Positions 1 to 8,722 of a stretch of DNA of 64,000 nucleotides are shown in pieces (the first letter of the stretch is position 1; each line of letters starts with the position of its first letter). The stretch is from Arctopsyche grandis. Lineage: Eukaryota; Arthropoda; Insecta; Trichoptera; Hydropsychidae. The translations under genes were made by a program, and so were the position numbers. The DNA lies in contig NC_135356.1 in the NCBI RefSeq assembly GCF_051622035.1, forward strand, positions 22,473,839 through 22,537,838. The letters are read 5' to 3'. The notes under the pieces were generated by a model, which had not been told where the DNA came from, did not search any database, and saw only the letters and a list, made by a program, of their open reading frames with translations.

Positions 1-905
1 AAATTGGAACTCGAGATTTTTTAATATGATCCACAAGAGTAAGGCTTTTAATGATTTTGATGTGTTTTATTCACAATACTGTAGCTTATTGTGAAAACGT
101 CACTCGACTAGTTTGAATCGAAAAGTTATAGTACATTCTTACGGCTATCGTAATGTGAAACTCATTTCTATATATAATTCGTAATAGTAATTGCTGTCAA
201 GTAACGCATCGTTGTGTTTACATATATTTATATGTATTCAAACTTTCAATAAATTAATTATTATATTTCATAAAAATTATTTAAAATTTAACTCAATATT
301 AAGAATTTATTTAAAATTCAGTTTAATGAGTAATAATGCTAAAATTAGTATCTTATAATAAAAATATTTTCAAAGCTAAAACAAATCTGTATTTTCACCT
401 GTAGAAACATATGTATATCCATTTATTTATTTGTGGAAAATTTAACAGTTTAAACGTAAATGTAATGCATAAATATATATATTTTTAAATTGAACTATTT
501 ATAAAATTTTCGCACATTTAGATATTAATAATAACACTACTATGTAGTTAATTTGTATTCGAATATGAATTGTCTAAAACGCCAGATAAAATATATTATA
601 ACTGGTATTAGTACACTTTGACGGTGACATACATACATACATATGTACATATGTATGCAGCGGTGTGCTGGAAGCCGGTATTTCCGGTTCTCTAGAGCCG
701 GTTGTTAAAAAAATGAGAGTTCTTATAACCGTTTGTCAAATTTTGCAAGAAATTCAAAATTACAAAATAATACATACAACAATTTCAAATTATTTTTAGA
801 CATACTTCAACCTAGTGAAATTGTTTCTCCGTGGTCGGAGGGTGAAAAAAATATATGAAACTGTGTGGGATATCTTAAAATTTGTCATCTATCGTGAGCA
901 AAATA
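1..905. other. AT-rich non-coding DNA upstream of Rdl
   Basis: No coding region is visible. The stretch is AT-rich with short ATGTACATATGTATG-type microsatellite near 630-657. Directly after that microsatellite, at 658-700, a GC-richer block begins CAGCGGTGTG and carries three CCGGT/CCGGTT motifs. This looks like the end of a hAT-type DNA transposon, but no partner end or target duplication was found, so it is not called separately. Confidence 0.5.
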
Positions 906-908
906 TGG

Positions 909-1200
909 CCAGCAGTATAGCTCGGTGGTTGCGTTTATGTTTAGCACCGAGAGGTTGACGGGTTCGATCCCGTGCTAATCTTTGATACTCCTAGTCAGAC
1001 TTTGATATTTGTGACTCCAAGTTGATCTTTTTCTATCAAAGTTTGCCAATTTATCTGATTTCATTATTGAAACGGTTCCTCCACCAAATTGGCAATAACT
1101 ATCCTACCCGCCATGATACAAATTTCTGAATTTGATTTATGTATAATATGTAAAAAAAAACCTATGGACAAGTATAAATCCATAAATGTCTCTGTGCATT
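909..1200 (+). mobile_element. tRNA-derived SINE, copy A
   Basis: The head carries an RNA polymerase III A box (TAGCTCGGTGG at 918-928) and a B box (GGTTCGATCCCG from 961). They are 43 bases apart start to start, the spacing of a tRNA gene. The body shares GTGACTCCAAGT, CTATCAAAGTTTG, CGGTTCCT and AATTGGCAA blocks with the copies at 38389, 43665, 52688 and (reverse) 32895. The 3' end has the ATCCATAAATGTCTCTGTG block also recognisable in the other copies. It is non-coding and non-autonomous, moved by a LINE in trans by family analogy. Confidence 0.85.
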
Positions 1201-1225
1201 AATTAATTAATGAATTAATGCACAG
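1192..1225. repeat. 13-bp inverted repeat at SINE end
   Basis: CTGTGCATTAATT at 1192-1204 is the exact reverse complement of 1213-1225, with an 8-base loop. It lies at the 3' border of SINE copy A and may have formed at or after insertion. No function can be assigned. Confidence 0.6.
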
Positions 1226-1348
1226 TTTTTCGTGTTCTTCAGCCTATCAAAATACAGCGATTTATGTAAAAAAAAATTATGCATTTTTTGTAATTAATTG
1301 TCTAGAAAAGCGCATTGGGGTTTACCTGTTAGGCCTACCTAGTATATC

Positions 1349-1740
1349 ATCATCATCATCATCATCATCATCACCTACAGCCACTCAACATCTACTACTG
1401 GATAAAGGCCTGTCCATAACTCTTCCACTCGTTTCTAATTTGCTCAACTCTCATTCATCTCACCTTACGCATTTTTATAACTTCGTCTACCCATCTTCCC
1501 TGCGATCTTTCTTTTACACTTTCGCATTCTCTCGGGTACCCCTCAAGCACGTCTTTTGTCCAAATTTTGTCAATTCTTCTAGCCACGTAGCCCGACCATT
1601 GCCATTTCAATCTCTTTACTCTATCCAATATCTCCACTACCCCTGTCATACTTCTCACCCACATCTTTCGCTTCCTGTCTTTCCTCTTTATACGCCGAGC
1701 ATGCAACATTCCATACTTATTTGAACAGCTTACCTACTTA
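1349..1740 (-). mobile_element. RTE-type LINE 3' fragment
   Basis: On the minus strand the translation contains RIKRKDRKRKMWVRSM, then LKWQWSGYVAR and WTKDVLEGYPRE. These are the conserved C-terminal features of RTE-clade reverse transcriptases (family form KW.W.GH.AR, then W...V..W.PRE). At its 3' end is a (TGA)n tract, seen on the plus strand as (ATC)n at 1349-1372, as is usual for RTE tails. The part continues into an upstream fragment (1750-2105) that lies in the opposite orientation. A second minus-strand copy of this 3' end is at 44605-44985. Truncated and not functional. Confidence 0.75.
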
Positions 1741-1749
1741 ACAGACTAA

Positions 1750-2105
1750 CACAGCTATACAGGGAAATTAGGAAAGTAGGATTAAAAATGTAAATAAGAC
1801 CAAACTAATGTTCAATAGTTATTGCATGATTGATAGCATCTCATAGCATATCTTGATAGCATAGACGATAAACCAGCAGAAGTAGTAAGCAATTTTTTTT
1901 TTATATTTAAGTCAAATATATGACATGTCCAGTAGTAAAGATGAAGAGATAAAGAGACGTATGAAATTAGAATGGAGTGAATTTGGCCGAATGAATGCGG
2001 CTTTTAAATCAAAAATTCCACTCTGCCTAAAGAAAAAGATCTTCGATCAACGCGTTTTGCCAGTGATAATGTTTGAATGTGAAACTTGGACACTGGACAC
2101 CTGGT
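1750..2105 (+). pseudogene. RTE-type reverse transcriptase fragment, inverted relative to its 3' part
   Basis: Plus-strand translation gives YREIRKVGLKM near 1760, matching the KVGLKMN motif late in the RT domain but followed by stops. Then at 1945-2105 come EEIKRRMKLEWSEFGRMN, KSKIPLCLKKKIFDQ, and VLPV followed by CETWTL. This is the canonical segment just upstream of the part encoded on the minus strand at 1349-1740. The two halves are therefore adjacent pieces of one LINE in opposite orientations, meeting near 1740-1750. Several internal stops show it is dead. Confidence 0.75.
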
Positions 2106-2111
2106 AAAACA

Positions 2112-2322
2112 TAATATATAATTTCGAAAGAGACTTTGTATATATGTATGTATGTTTGTTTGTTTGGTTCGTAGAATCCGTGACGTTCAATTTACTAAAA
2201 AAAACAAATGAATACTCAAATAAATTTCGTAAAATGTTTACTATTCGACTGTTCATGTTTAAGCGGTTTATATTATATACATATGTAGGTCAATATCGAG
2301 CGAAGCCAGGTAAAAACACTAG
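2112..2322 (+). mobile_element. Non-autonomous Helitron-like element ending in CTAG
   Basis: Begins with a TATAATTTCGAAAGAGACTTTG block also found at the start of the element at 56339, then a GTAT microsatellite and GTGACGTTCAATTT (shared with 7851-8337). It ends with the hairpin-forming CGAGCGAAGCC motif, about 11 bases, then CTAG (2319-2322) followed by T. A short GC hairpin plus CTRR followed by T is the established Helitron 3' signature. The exact 5' TC start is not clear here. It runs directly into the tandem array. Confidence 0.6.
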
Positions 2323-2711
2323 TTAAAAATAAAACAAAAGCGTTGATGATTTTTTTTCCATTTAAAGAGTCAACCGGTCGCTGAAAATTTGGCAGTGCAC
2401 TGCCACCTACGTACGATCCACTGCCTCCGATGAATTTTTGCCTATACAAAATCGTATAGCATGCACGTCGACGGATGTATGTATGTATGTAGTTCTACGT
2501 CAAAAAAAATCTTTAGAACAATAATGAGACTGTTCATGTTTAAGCGGTTTATATTAAATAGATAAATACCGAGCGAAGCCGGGTAAAAACACTAGTTAAA
2601 AATAAAACAAAAGTGTTGATGATTTTTTTCCCCTTTAAAGAGTCAACCGGTCGCTGAAAATTTGGCAGTGCACCTGCGATGAATTTTTGTCTATACAAAA
2701 TCGTATAGCAT
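2323..2711 (+). repeat. Helitron-end tandem array, first part
   Basis: Units share the order TTAAAAATAAAACAAAAG, GTCAACCGGTCGCTGAAAAT, TTGGCAGTGCACTG, CTATACAAAATCGTATAGCAT, an ATGTATGT microsatellite, TAGTTCTACGTC, TTCATGTTTAAGCGG, then CGAGCGAAGCC and CACTAG. The array breaks off after GTATAGCAT at about 2711, where the Tc1-like sequence begins, and resumes near 3944. Confidence 0.8.
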
Positions 2712-2735
2712 ACGTATAGACAAAATCGCCTGATA

Positions 2736-3635
2736 ACTCAATTATCTTTACGGAAACAGTTCAAAACTGCTGTAGAGATAAGAAAAGAGATTTATGATCA
2801 ATTTTCAATTGAAATTAGTGATGTAACCTTAAGAAGACGACTCAGAGAAGCTGGACTGTAAGCTCGGAAACCTGCGAAAAAACCATTACTTACGAAGAAA
2901 ATGGTGAAAAACCGATTAGAGTGGTCGAAATATCACAAAAATTGGACGACATCGGATTGGCGACAAGTGATATTTTCTGATGAGTTGAAATTCAACTTCT
3001 TCAGCTCCGATGGTTTTCCGTATGTTCGAAGAAAAGTTGGAGAAAGATTCGACCAAAAATGTACCATGAAAACAGTGAAGCATCCCCGAAGCCACATGGT
3101 TTGGGGGTGTTTTTCTTATTATGGAATTGGTGGAATACAGTTTCTGCAAGGTTCCATTAACGGAATAGCATATAAAAAAATTCTAGAAGAAAGTTTTATC
3201 CCATCAATGGAAAACCATCTTTCAAATTCTGATGATGTCATATTCCAAGATGACTCTGCCCCTTGTCATCGAGCTAAATTAGTGAGTATTAATTTTATTT
3301 AATGGTATTGAATGTAATTAATAATATTTCGGTCAAAATACTGAAATACTTTTGTTGCTTTTTTTTAGGTTCGGGTTTATTTGCAGGAATTGGGTGTAAA
3401 GACATTAACATGGCCTGGGAATAGTGTCGATTTAAACCCAATTGAAAATTTATGGATGGCTATTAAATATAGGATTAGTAAAACAAATGTGTCTAGCCAT
3501 CAATCATTAAAAGAGACCATTGACAAAGTATGGTATGAAGACTTCCCCATCGACATTTTAAGAAACTTAATAGATTCTATGCCTAACCGTATAAAAGCCG
3601 TCATAAAATTAAAAGGAGCCGCAACAAAATATTAA
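2736..3635 (+). pseudogene. Tc1/mariner-superfamily (Tc1-like, DD34E) transposase, truncated, with a stop codon and an intron
   Basis: Encodes a DNA transposase of the Tc1-like group, which cuts and pastes its own element at TA targets. Visible in order: the second helix-turn-helix (LSLRKQFKTAVEIRKE, then TLRRRLREAGL); a linker with an in-frame TAA at 2859-2861; the catalytic core with the first Asp in IFSDE (2979-2981), the second Asp in QDDSAPCH (3252-3254), and the Glu in LNPIENLW (3444-3446). After exact removal of bases 3282-3368 the last two catalytic residues are 34 apart, the hallmark DD34E spacing. The first helix-turn-helix is missing, so the gene is 5' truncated, and the stop codon breaks what remains. 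It ends at TAA 3633-3635. It sits inside the Helitron-end array. Terminal inverted repeats were not found; 3636-3943 is non-coding flank of uncertain origin. Confidence 0.9.
3282..3368 (+). other. Phase-0 spliceosomal-type intron in the Tc1-like transposase
   Basis: Starts GTGAGTATT right after the codon for Leu in RAKL, and ends in a T-rich tract plus AG before GTTCGGGTTTAT. It is 87 bases long, has an in-frame stop, and lies exactly between codons. Skipping it joins RAKL to VRVYLQELGVKT and restores normal family spacing to the catalytic Glu. Confidence 0.8.
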
Positions 3636-3943
3636 CTAAGTTTTATAATTTGTAAATAATACCATGTGACTAATAAAATTAAAAGTTTACGCTCAACTGT
3701 GTTTTTTCATTCAAAATTTCATTCAGCTGTGGAGACTGCGTTTGGTCATAAAAACCGGCTCTAACTAAAATTCTCCCTAACTTTTTTTTGTTGTTTCTTT
3801 TCTTAACGATTGTCGTTAAAATAAAAGACTATGATATAATCTACCATTTTAATAACTTTGGGTGTTTATTTTATTTAATATCACTGATATTTCACGCAAA
3901 ATCACATTTTTCTATGGTGTTCCGGTTTCTGAAACCGCGACTG

Positions 3944-6420
3944 TAGATAAATATCGAGCGAAGCCTGGTAAAAACACTAGTTAAAAAGTGTTGATGATTT
4001 TTTTTCCCATTTAAAGAGTCAACCGGTCGCTGAAAATTTGGCAGTGCACTTTCCTTCGATGAATTTTTGTCTATACAAAATCGTATAGCATGCACCTCGG
4101 TGGATGTATGCATGTATGTAGTTCTACGTCAAAAAAAATCTTAACAACAATAATGAGACTGTTCATGTTTAAGCGGTTTACGTTATATAGATAAATACCG
4201 AGCGAAGCCGGGTAAAAACAATAGTTAAAAATAAAACAAAAGTGTTGATTTTGAAAATTTGGTCGCTGAAAATTTGGCAGTGCACTGCCTCCGATGAATT
4301 TTTGTCCATACAAAATCGTATAGCATGCACCTCGACGGATGTATGCATGTATGTAGTTCTACGTCAAAACCAATCTTTAGAAAAATAATGAGACTGTTCA
4401 TGCTTAAGCGGTTTACGTTATATAGATAAATACCGAGCGAAGCCGGATAAAAACAATAGTTAAAAATAAAATAAAAGTTTTTATGATTTTTTTCCCATTT
4501 AAAGAGTCAACCGGTCGCTGAAAATTTGATCGACTGCCTCCAATGAATTTTTGTCTATACAAAATCGTATAGCATGCACCTCGGCGGAAGTATGCATGTA
4601 TGTAGTTCTACGTCAAAAACAATCTTTAGAAAAATATTGAGACTGTTCATGCTTAAGCGGTTTACGTTATATAGATAAATACCGAGCGAAGCCGGATAAA
4701 AACACTAGTTAATAATAAAACAAAAGTGTTGATTTTGAAAATTTGGTCGCTGAAAATTTGGCAGTGCACTGCCTCCGATGAATTTTTGTCTATACAAAAT
4801 CGTATAGCATGCACCTCGACGGATGTATTCATGTATGTAGTTCTACGTCAAAACCAATCTTTAGAAAAATAATGAGACTGTTCATGTATAAGCGGTTTAC
4901 GTTATATAGATAAATACCGAGCGAAGCCGGATAAAAACAATAGTTAAAAATAAAATAAAAGTTTTTATGATTTTTTTCCCATTTAAAGAGTCAACCGGTC
5001 GCTGAAAATTTGATCGACTGCCTCCAATGAATTTTTGTCTATACAAAATCGTATAGCATGCACCTCGGCGGAAGTATGCATGTATGTAGTTCTACGTCAA
5101 AAACAATCTTTAGAAAAATATTGAGACTGTTCATGCTTAAGCGGTTTACGTTATATAGATAAATACCGAGCGAAGCCGGATAAAAACACTAGTTAATAAT
5201 AAAACAAAAGTGTTGATTTTGAAAATTTGGTCGCTGAAAATTTGGCAGTGCACTGCCTCCGATGAATTTTTGTCTATACAAAATCGTATAGCATGCACCT
5301 CGACGGATGTATTCATGTATGTAGTTCTACGTCAAAACCAATCTTTAGAAAAATAATGAGACTGTTCATGTATAAGCGGTTTACGTTATATAGATAAATA
5401 CCGAGCGAAGCCGGATAAAAACAATAGTTAAAAATAAAATAAAAGTTTTTATGATTTTTTTCCCATTTAAAGAGTCAACCGGTCGCTGAAAATTTGATCG
5501 ACTGCCTCCAATGAATTTTTGTCTATACAAAATCGTATAGCATGCACCTCGGCGGAAGTATGCATGTATGTAGTTCTACGTCAAAAACAATCTTTAGAAA
5601 AATATTGAGACTGTTCATGCTTAAGCGGTTTACGTTATATAGATAAATACCGAGCGAAGCCGGATAAAAACACTAGTTAATAATAAAACAAAAGTGTTGA
5701 TTTTGAAAATTTGGTCGCTGAAAATTTGGCAGTGCACTGCCTCCGATGAATTTTTGTCTATACAAAATCGTATAGCATGCACCTCGACGGATGTATTCAT
5801 GTATGTAGTTCTACGTCAAAACCAATCTTTAGAAAAATAATGAGACTGTTCATGTATAAGCGGTTTACGTTATATAGATAAATACCGAGCGAAGCCGGGT
5901 AAAAACAATAGTTAAAAATAAAATAAAAGTGTTGATTTTGAAAATTTGGTCGCTGAAAATTTGGCAGTGCACTGCCTCCGATGAATTTTTGTCTATACAA
6001 AATCGTATAGCATGCACCTCGACGGATGTATGCATGTATGTAGTTCTACGTCAAAACCAATCTTTAGAAAAATAATGAGACTGTTCATGTTTAAGCGGTT
6101 TACGTTATATAGATAAATACCGAGCGAAGCCGGATAAAAACAATAGTTAAAAATAAAATAAAAGTTTTTATGATTTTTTTCCCATTTAAAGTTCATGCTT
6201 AAGCGGTTTACGTTATATAGATAAATACCGAGCGAAGCCGGGTAAAAACACTATTTAAAAATAAAACAAAAGTGTTGATTTTGAAAATTTGGCAGTGCAC
6301 TGCCTCCGATGAATTTTTGTATATACAAAATCGTATAGCATGCACCTCGGCGGATGTATGCATGCATGTATGTACGTATGTATGTATGTATGTATGTAGT
6401 CCTACGTCAAAAAAAAAATC
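3944..6420 (+). repeat. Tandem array of Helitron-end units with 484-bp higher-order repeat
   Basis: Ten or more units, each ending in the CCGAGCGAAGCCGG hairpin motif followed by TAAAAACACTAG or TAAAAACAATAG. Two unit types alternate. One has GTGTTGATTTTGAAAATTTGG; the other has TTTTTCCCATTTAAAGAGTC and a GATCGACTGCC variant. The ACCGAG motif recurs at 4197, 4681, 5165 and 5649 and at 4432, 4916, 5400 and 5884, exactly 484 bases apart, so the dimer is the current repeat unit. The three central dimers are nearly identical, implying recent homogenisation. The last units (after about 6119) are truncated and end in an ATGT microsatellite at 6355-6400. Confidence 0.9.
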
Positions 6421-6659
6421 ATATAAATCATCCACACGGCATACTCCGTAGAGACATACATACACAGACGTGTACGTGTATATTACGTCGGGGATAGTCG
6501 GTGGGGGCGAGTGGTTGGCGCGAGATGAGTCTCCCCGCCGCGTATAATGAATAGAGCGTAATCGCGTAAATATAATATCCGAGAGAGGTGCGCGCCCTCC
6601 GCCGATAGTGCAAGTGAGCCGAGCGTGTCGTCACAGCCGAGAGCCTCGACTCGAGCGGG

Positions 6660-6822
6660 GCGCGGGGGTGGATAGAGGGAGAGAGAGAGACATACATAGA
6701 GAGAGATGGGACGAGAGGGATAGAGAGAGAGAGGGATGAAGGGATAGAGAGAGAGAGGGGGTTGAAGGGATAGAGAGAGAGGGATGAAGGAAGAGAGAGA
6801 GAGAGAGAGAGAGTTGTAGTGA
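6660..6822 (+). repeat. GA-rich simple repeat (GAGA tract)
   Basis: Long purine run built of GAGAGA and GGGAT blocks on the plus strand. In insect promoters such tracts can bind GAGA-factor-type proteins; here that is inference from sequence and position only. Confidence 0.75.
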
Positions 6823-7253
6823 TGAGAGTGCTAGAGGCGATGGGGAGGAGGTCGGCTAATTATAGCGGCGGCAGCTGCGAGCCGCTTTGATCGATAGCGG
6901 GCTGGTTGTACGCTGGTCGACAGGAGAGTGCCCTGCGGATCGTACTCCGGCCGGTGGGAGGGATGTTGGGAGGGAAGGAAGGAAGGCGGCGTGACAGGGT
7001 CGATAGGGTCGCGCGCGCGCACAGGGCGCCCGCTTAGAATGGAATTTAAAAGCATGCGGGGGCGCTTCGGCGAGGTCACAGTCTGGGCCCAGGGTGGGTT
7101 CGCGTAGAAGGGGGAGGGCGGGCGGGCGTACATGAGGTCCGGGGTAGAGACGGGGTGCGTCTCCGGCTTCTGTGTACCTCGGCGACGGCTCACATCGCCA
7201 CAGGCGGCGGTGGTGGTGGGACGTGTCCGACATTTTCCGCTCCGGAAAACCTA

Positions 7254-7276
7254 CCCCCCCCCCTCCCCCCGTCCCC
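7254..7276. promoter_or_regulatory. C-tract with G-quadruplex/i-motif potential
   Basis: Runs of 10, 6 and 4 cytosines separated by one and two bases, about 75 bases before the Rdl start codon. The minus strand could fold into a G-quadruplex. No functional evidence is present. Confidence 0.4.
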
Positions 7277-7330
7277 GCTCGACGAAGTCCGCTCTATGAG
7301 AGGGCGCGTGTCAGATTCGATCACGCGGTG

Positions 7331-7345
7331 ATGCTGCGCGCGTGA
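7331..7345 (+). other. Minimal upstream ORF in frame with Rdl
   Basis: ATG CTG CGC GCG TGA encodes four residues and stops one codon before the Rdl ATG, in the same frame. The TGA at 7343-7345 fixes 7349 as the first possible start of the main frame here. If transcribed, it could lower initiation or work by reinitiation. Confidence 0.6.
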
Positions 7346-7348
7346 GAC

Positions 7349-7431
7349 ATGGCAGCCTGCGGCGCTGCGCTGCTCGCGCTCACCGTGGCCCTCCTGCCGC
7401 ACGTGCACCGGGGGCCCTTCGTGCACGCAGG
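7349..7431 (+). CDS. Rdl: Rdl GABA-gated chloride channel subunit, coding exon 1 (signal peptide)
   Basis: First coding exon of the GABA receptor subunit RDL, a Cys-loop pentameric anion channel of neuronal membranes and the target of cyclodiene and phenylpyrazole insecticides. It encodes 27 residues plus two bases: MAAC, a hydrophobic core ALLALTVALL, then a VHA|G cleavage-type end (small residues at -3 and -1), typical of a signal peptide. The start is set by an in-frame TGA at 7343 and has a favourable context (G at -3, G at +4). The exon ends GCAGG|GTGAGT, a near-consensus donor, leaving phase 2. It joins exon 2 at 60968 to read [14 protein letters not shown]. The exon is very GC-rich, unlike exon 2. 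The signal peptide alone would not identify the gene; the identity rests on exon 2 and the matching phase. Confidence 0.85.
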
Positions 7432-7850
7432 GTGAGTACCCGCCCACCATATACAACTCAGTGGGCGTAGCCCTTACTATACACACAACAGACCCCCCCG
7501 CACCTACCCCCACAACTCCGAGGCTAACGTCCGCCCACTCGATTTCAATTTACACACATTCCGAGCGAAAACAATTCTAAAAGCGCGAAATAGCCGAAAT
7601 CGACGCCGGACGAATTCGCTCGATTCGTACGACATGTACAAAAATATAAGTCGAATTTCCCGAAAGGGCATATAGTGTCGAGTGTGTAATTAGTAAAAAT
7701 TAGTAAAAAAAAATATCGAAATTTTCCGAAACTAACTGCAACCAACTTGCACCGAATGCGTTCAATTTGTATGAAATTATTAACAAAAAAAAAAAAAAAA
7801 GTGTTCAGTGTGTACATATAGTGTTATAGTATTATTGAACTTATCAATGA

Positions 7851-8337
7851 GACGTTTACTATTTGATTATTTCAACGCCTACCCGTTATTGTCGGCGTTA
7901 GTTTGTATGTAGCGTAAGTGTTGTCGGTTCGCAGAATTCGTGACGTTCAATTTAATTAGCAATTTAATTTAATTTAGTAAGACATTTCCCATTTGATTAT
8001 TTCAACGCCTACCCGTTATTGTCGGCGTTAGTTTGTATGTAGCGTAACTGTCGTTGGTTCGCAGAATTCGTGACGTTCAATTTAATTAGCAATTTAATTC
8101 AGTAAGACATTTCCCATTCGAGTATTTCAACGCCTACGCGTTATTGGCGGCGAAAGTTTGACATAACGTAAAATGTAGCGTAACGTAACGTAACGTAAAT
8201 GTTGTTGGTTCGCGGAATACGTGACGTTCAATTTCATTTACAAAACAAATGAACATTCAAATATTTACTTTTAGATTGCTACATGTTTGAGCGGTTTATA
8301 ATACATTATACGGAGCGAAGCCGGGTAAAAACACTAG
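7851..8337 (+). mobile_element. Helitron-like element with three internal 125-130-bp repeats
   Basis: Three successive copies of a unit starting GACRTTT, with ATTTCAACGCCTAC, GTATGTAGCGTAA and GTGACGTTCAATTT, begin at 7851, 7981 and 8106. The third carries a GTAACGTAAC run. They are followed by TTTGAGCGGTTTATA and the same 3' end as the array: CGGAGCGAAGCCGGGTAAAA then CACTAG (CTAG 8334-8337) followed by T. The element lies only about 420 bases inside intron 1. Confidence 0.75.
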
Positions 8338-8382
8338 TACCACTATACATGTAGTATAATTAGTGAAATTTTGTTTAAAAAA

Positions 8383-8655
8383 AAAAAACACACACACACA
8401 CACACACACTTCGAGTGCTTCAGTTTGTATGTATGTATGTATGATGGTTTTTAGTTTTTTTGAGTGATTTGGACCGTCTTGCGACCGGTTCGTCGTCATC
8501 GGTTGAACCGGTTCGTGTGCGATTTTTATCGTTGTATATGTGTGTGTGTGTGTGTTATGCGTACCTCGGTAGTACTGCGGAACGTTACCGGTTACGCCCA
8601 CCGGTGCTCTTTCGCGGCGATCTCTCGGATCATATATACATATATATATACATAT

Positions 8656-8713
<58 letters not shown>

Positions 8714-8722
8714 ATATAGTAC
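8383..8722. repeat. (CA)n, (TG)n and (AT)n microsatellites around a GC-richer islet
   Basis: (AC)n at 8389-8410, TGTG run near 8538-8553, and (TA)n with TACA interruptions at 8632-8722. Between them, 8480-8600 has three ACCGGTT motifs (8484, 8506, 8587). Confidence 0.85.

Larger units (their letters stand above)
6430..7348 (+). promoter_or_regulatory. Rdl: GC-rich promoter and 5' leader region of Rdl
   Basis: An abrupt switch from AT-rich repeats to GC- and CpG-rich sequence that runs to exon 1 marks the likely promoter and untranslated leader. It holds a long GA-repeat tract (6660-6822), several short upstream ATGs, and C-rich tracts close to the start codon. No convincing TATA box or single start site can be placed from sequence alone, and a non-coding exon in this region cannot be ruled out. 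Reading frames on the minus strand here are compositional shadows. Confidence 0.7.

Noticed and set aside
918..972. True tRNA gene
   Set aside because: A and B boxes are present, but the acceptor stem and anticodon arm do not form, and the sequence continues into a repeated SINE body.
1218..1724. Plus-strand frame of 168 codons, Ser-rich
   Set aside because: It is the antisense of the RTE-type LINE fragment, whose minus-strand translation has recognisable motifs.
3944..6420. CRISPR-like array
   Set aside because: The whole unit repeats without unique spacers, ends are Helitron-type, and the DNA is eukaryotic.
6428..7513. Several minus-strand frames of 85-125 codons in the GC-rich promoter region
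   Set aside because: Stops are rare in GC-rich sequence. The translations are Pro/Arg-rich compositional shadows, and the gene evidence is on the plus strand.
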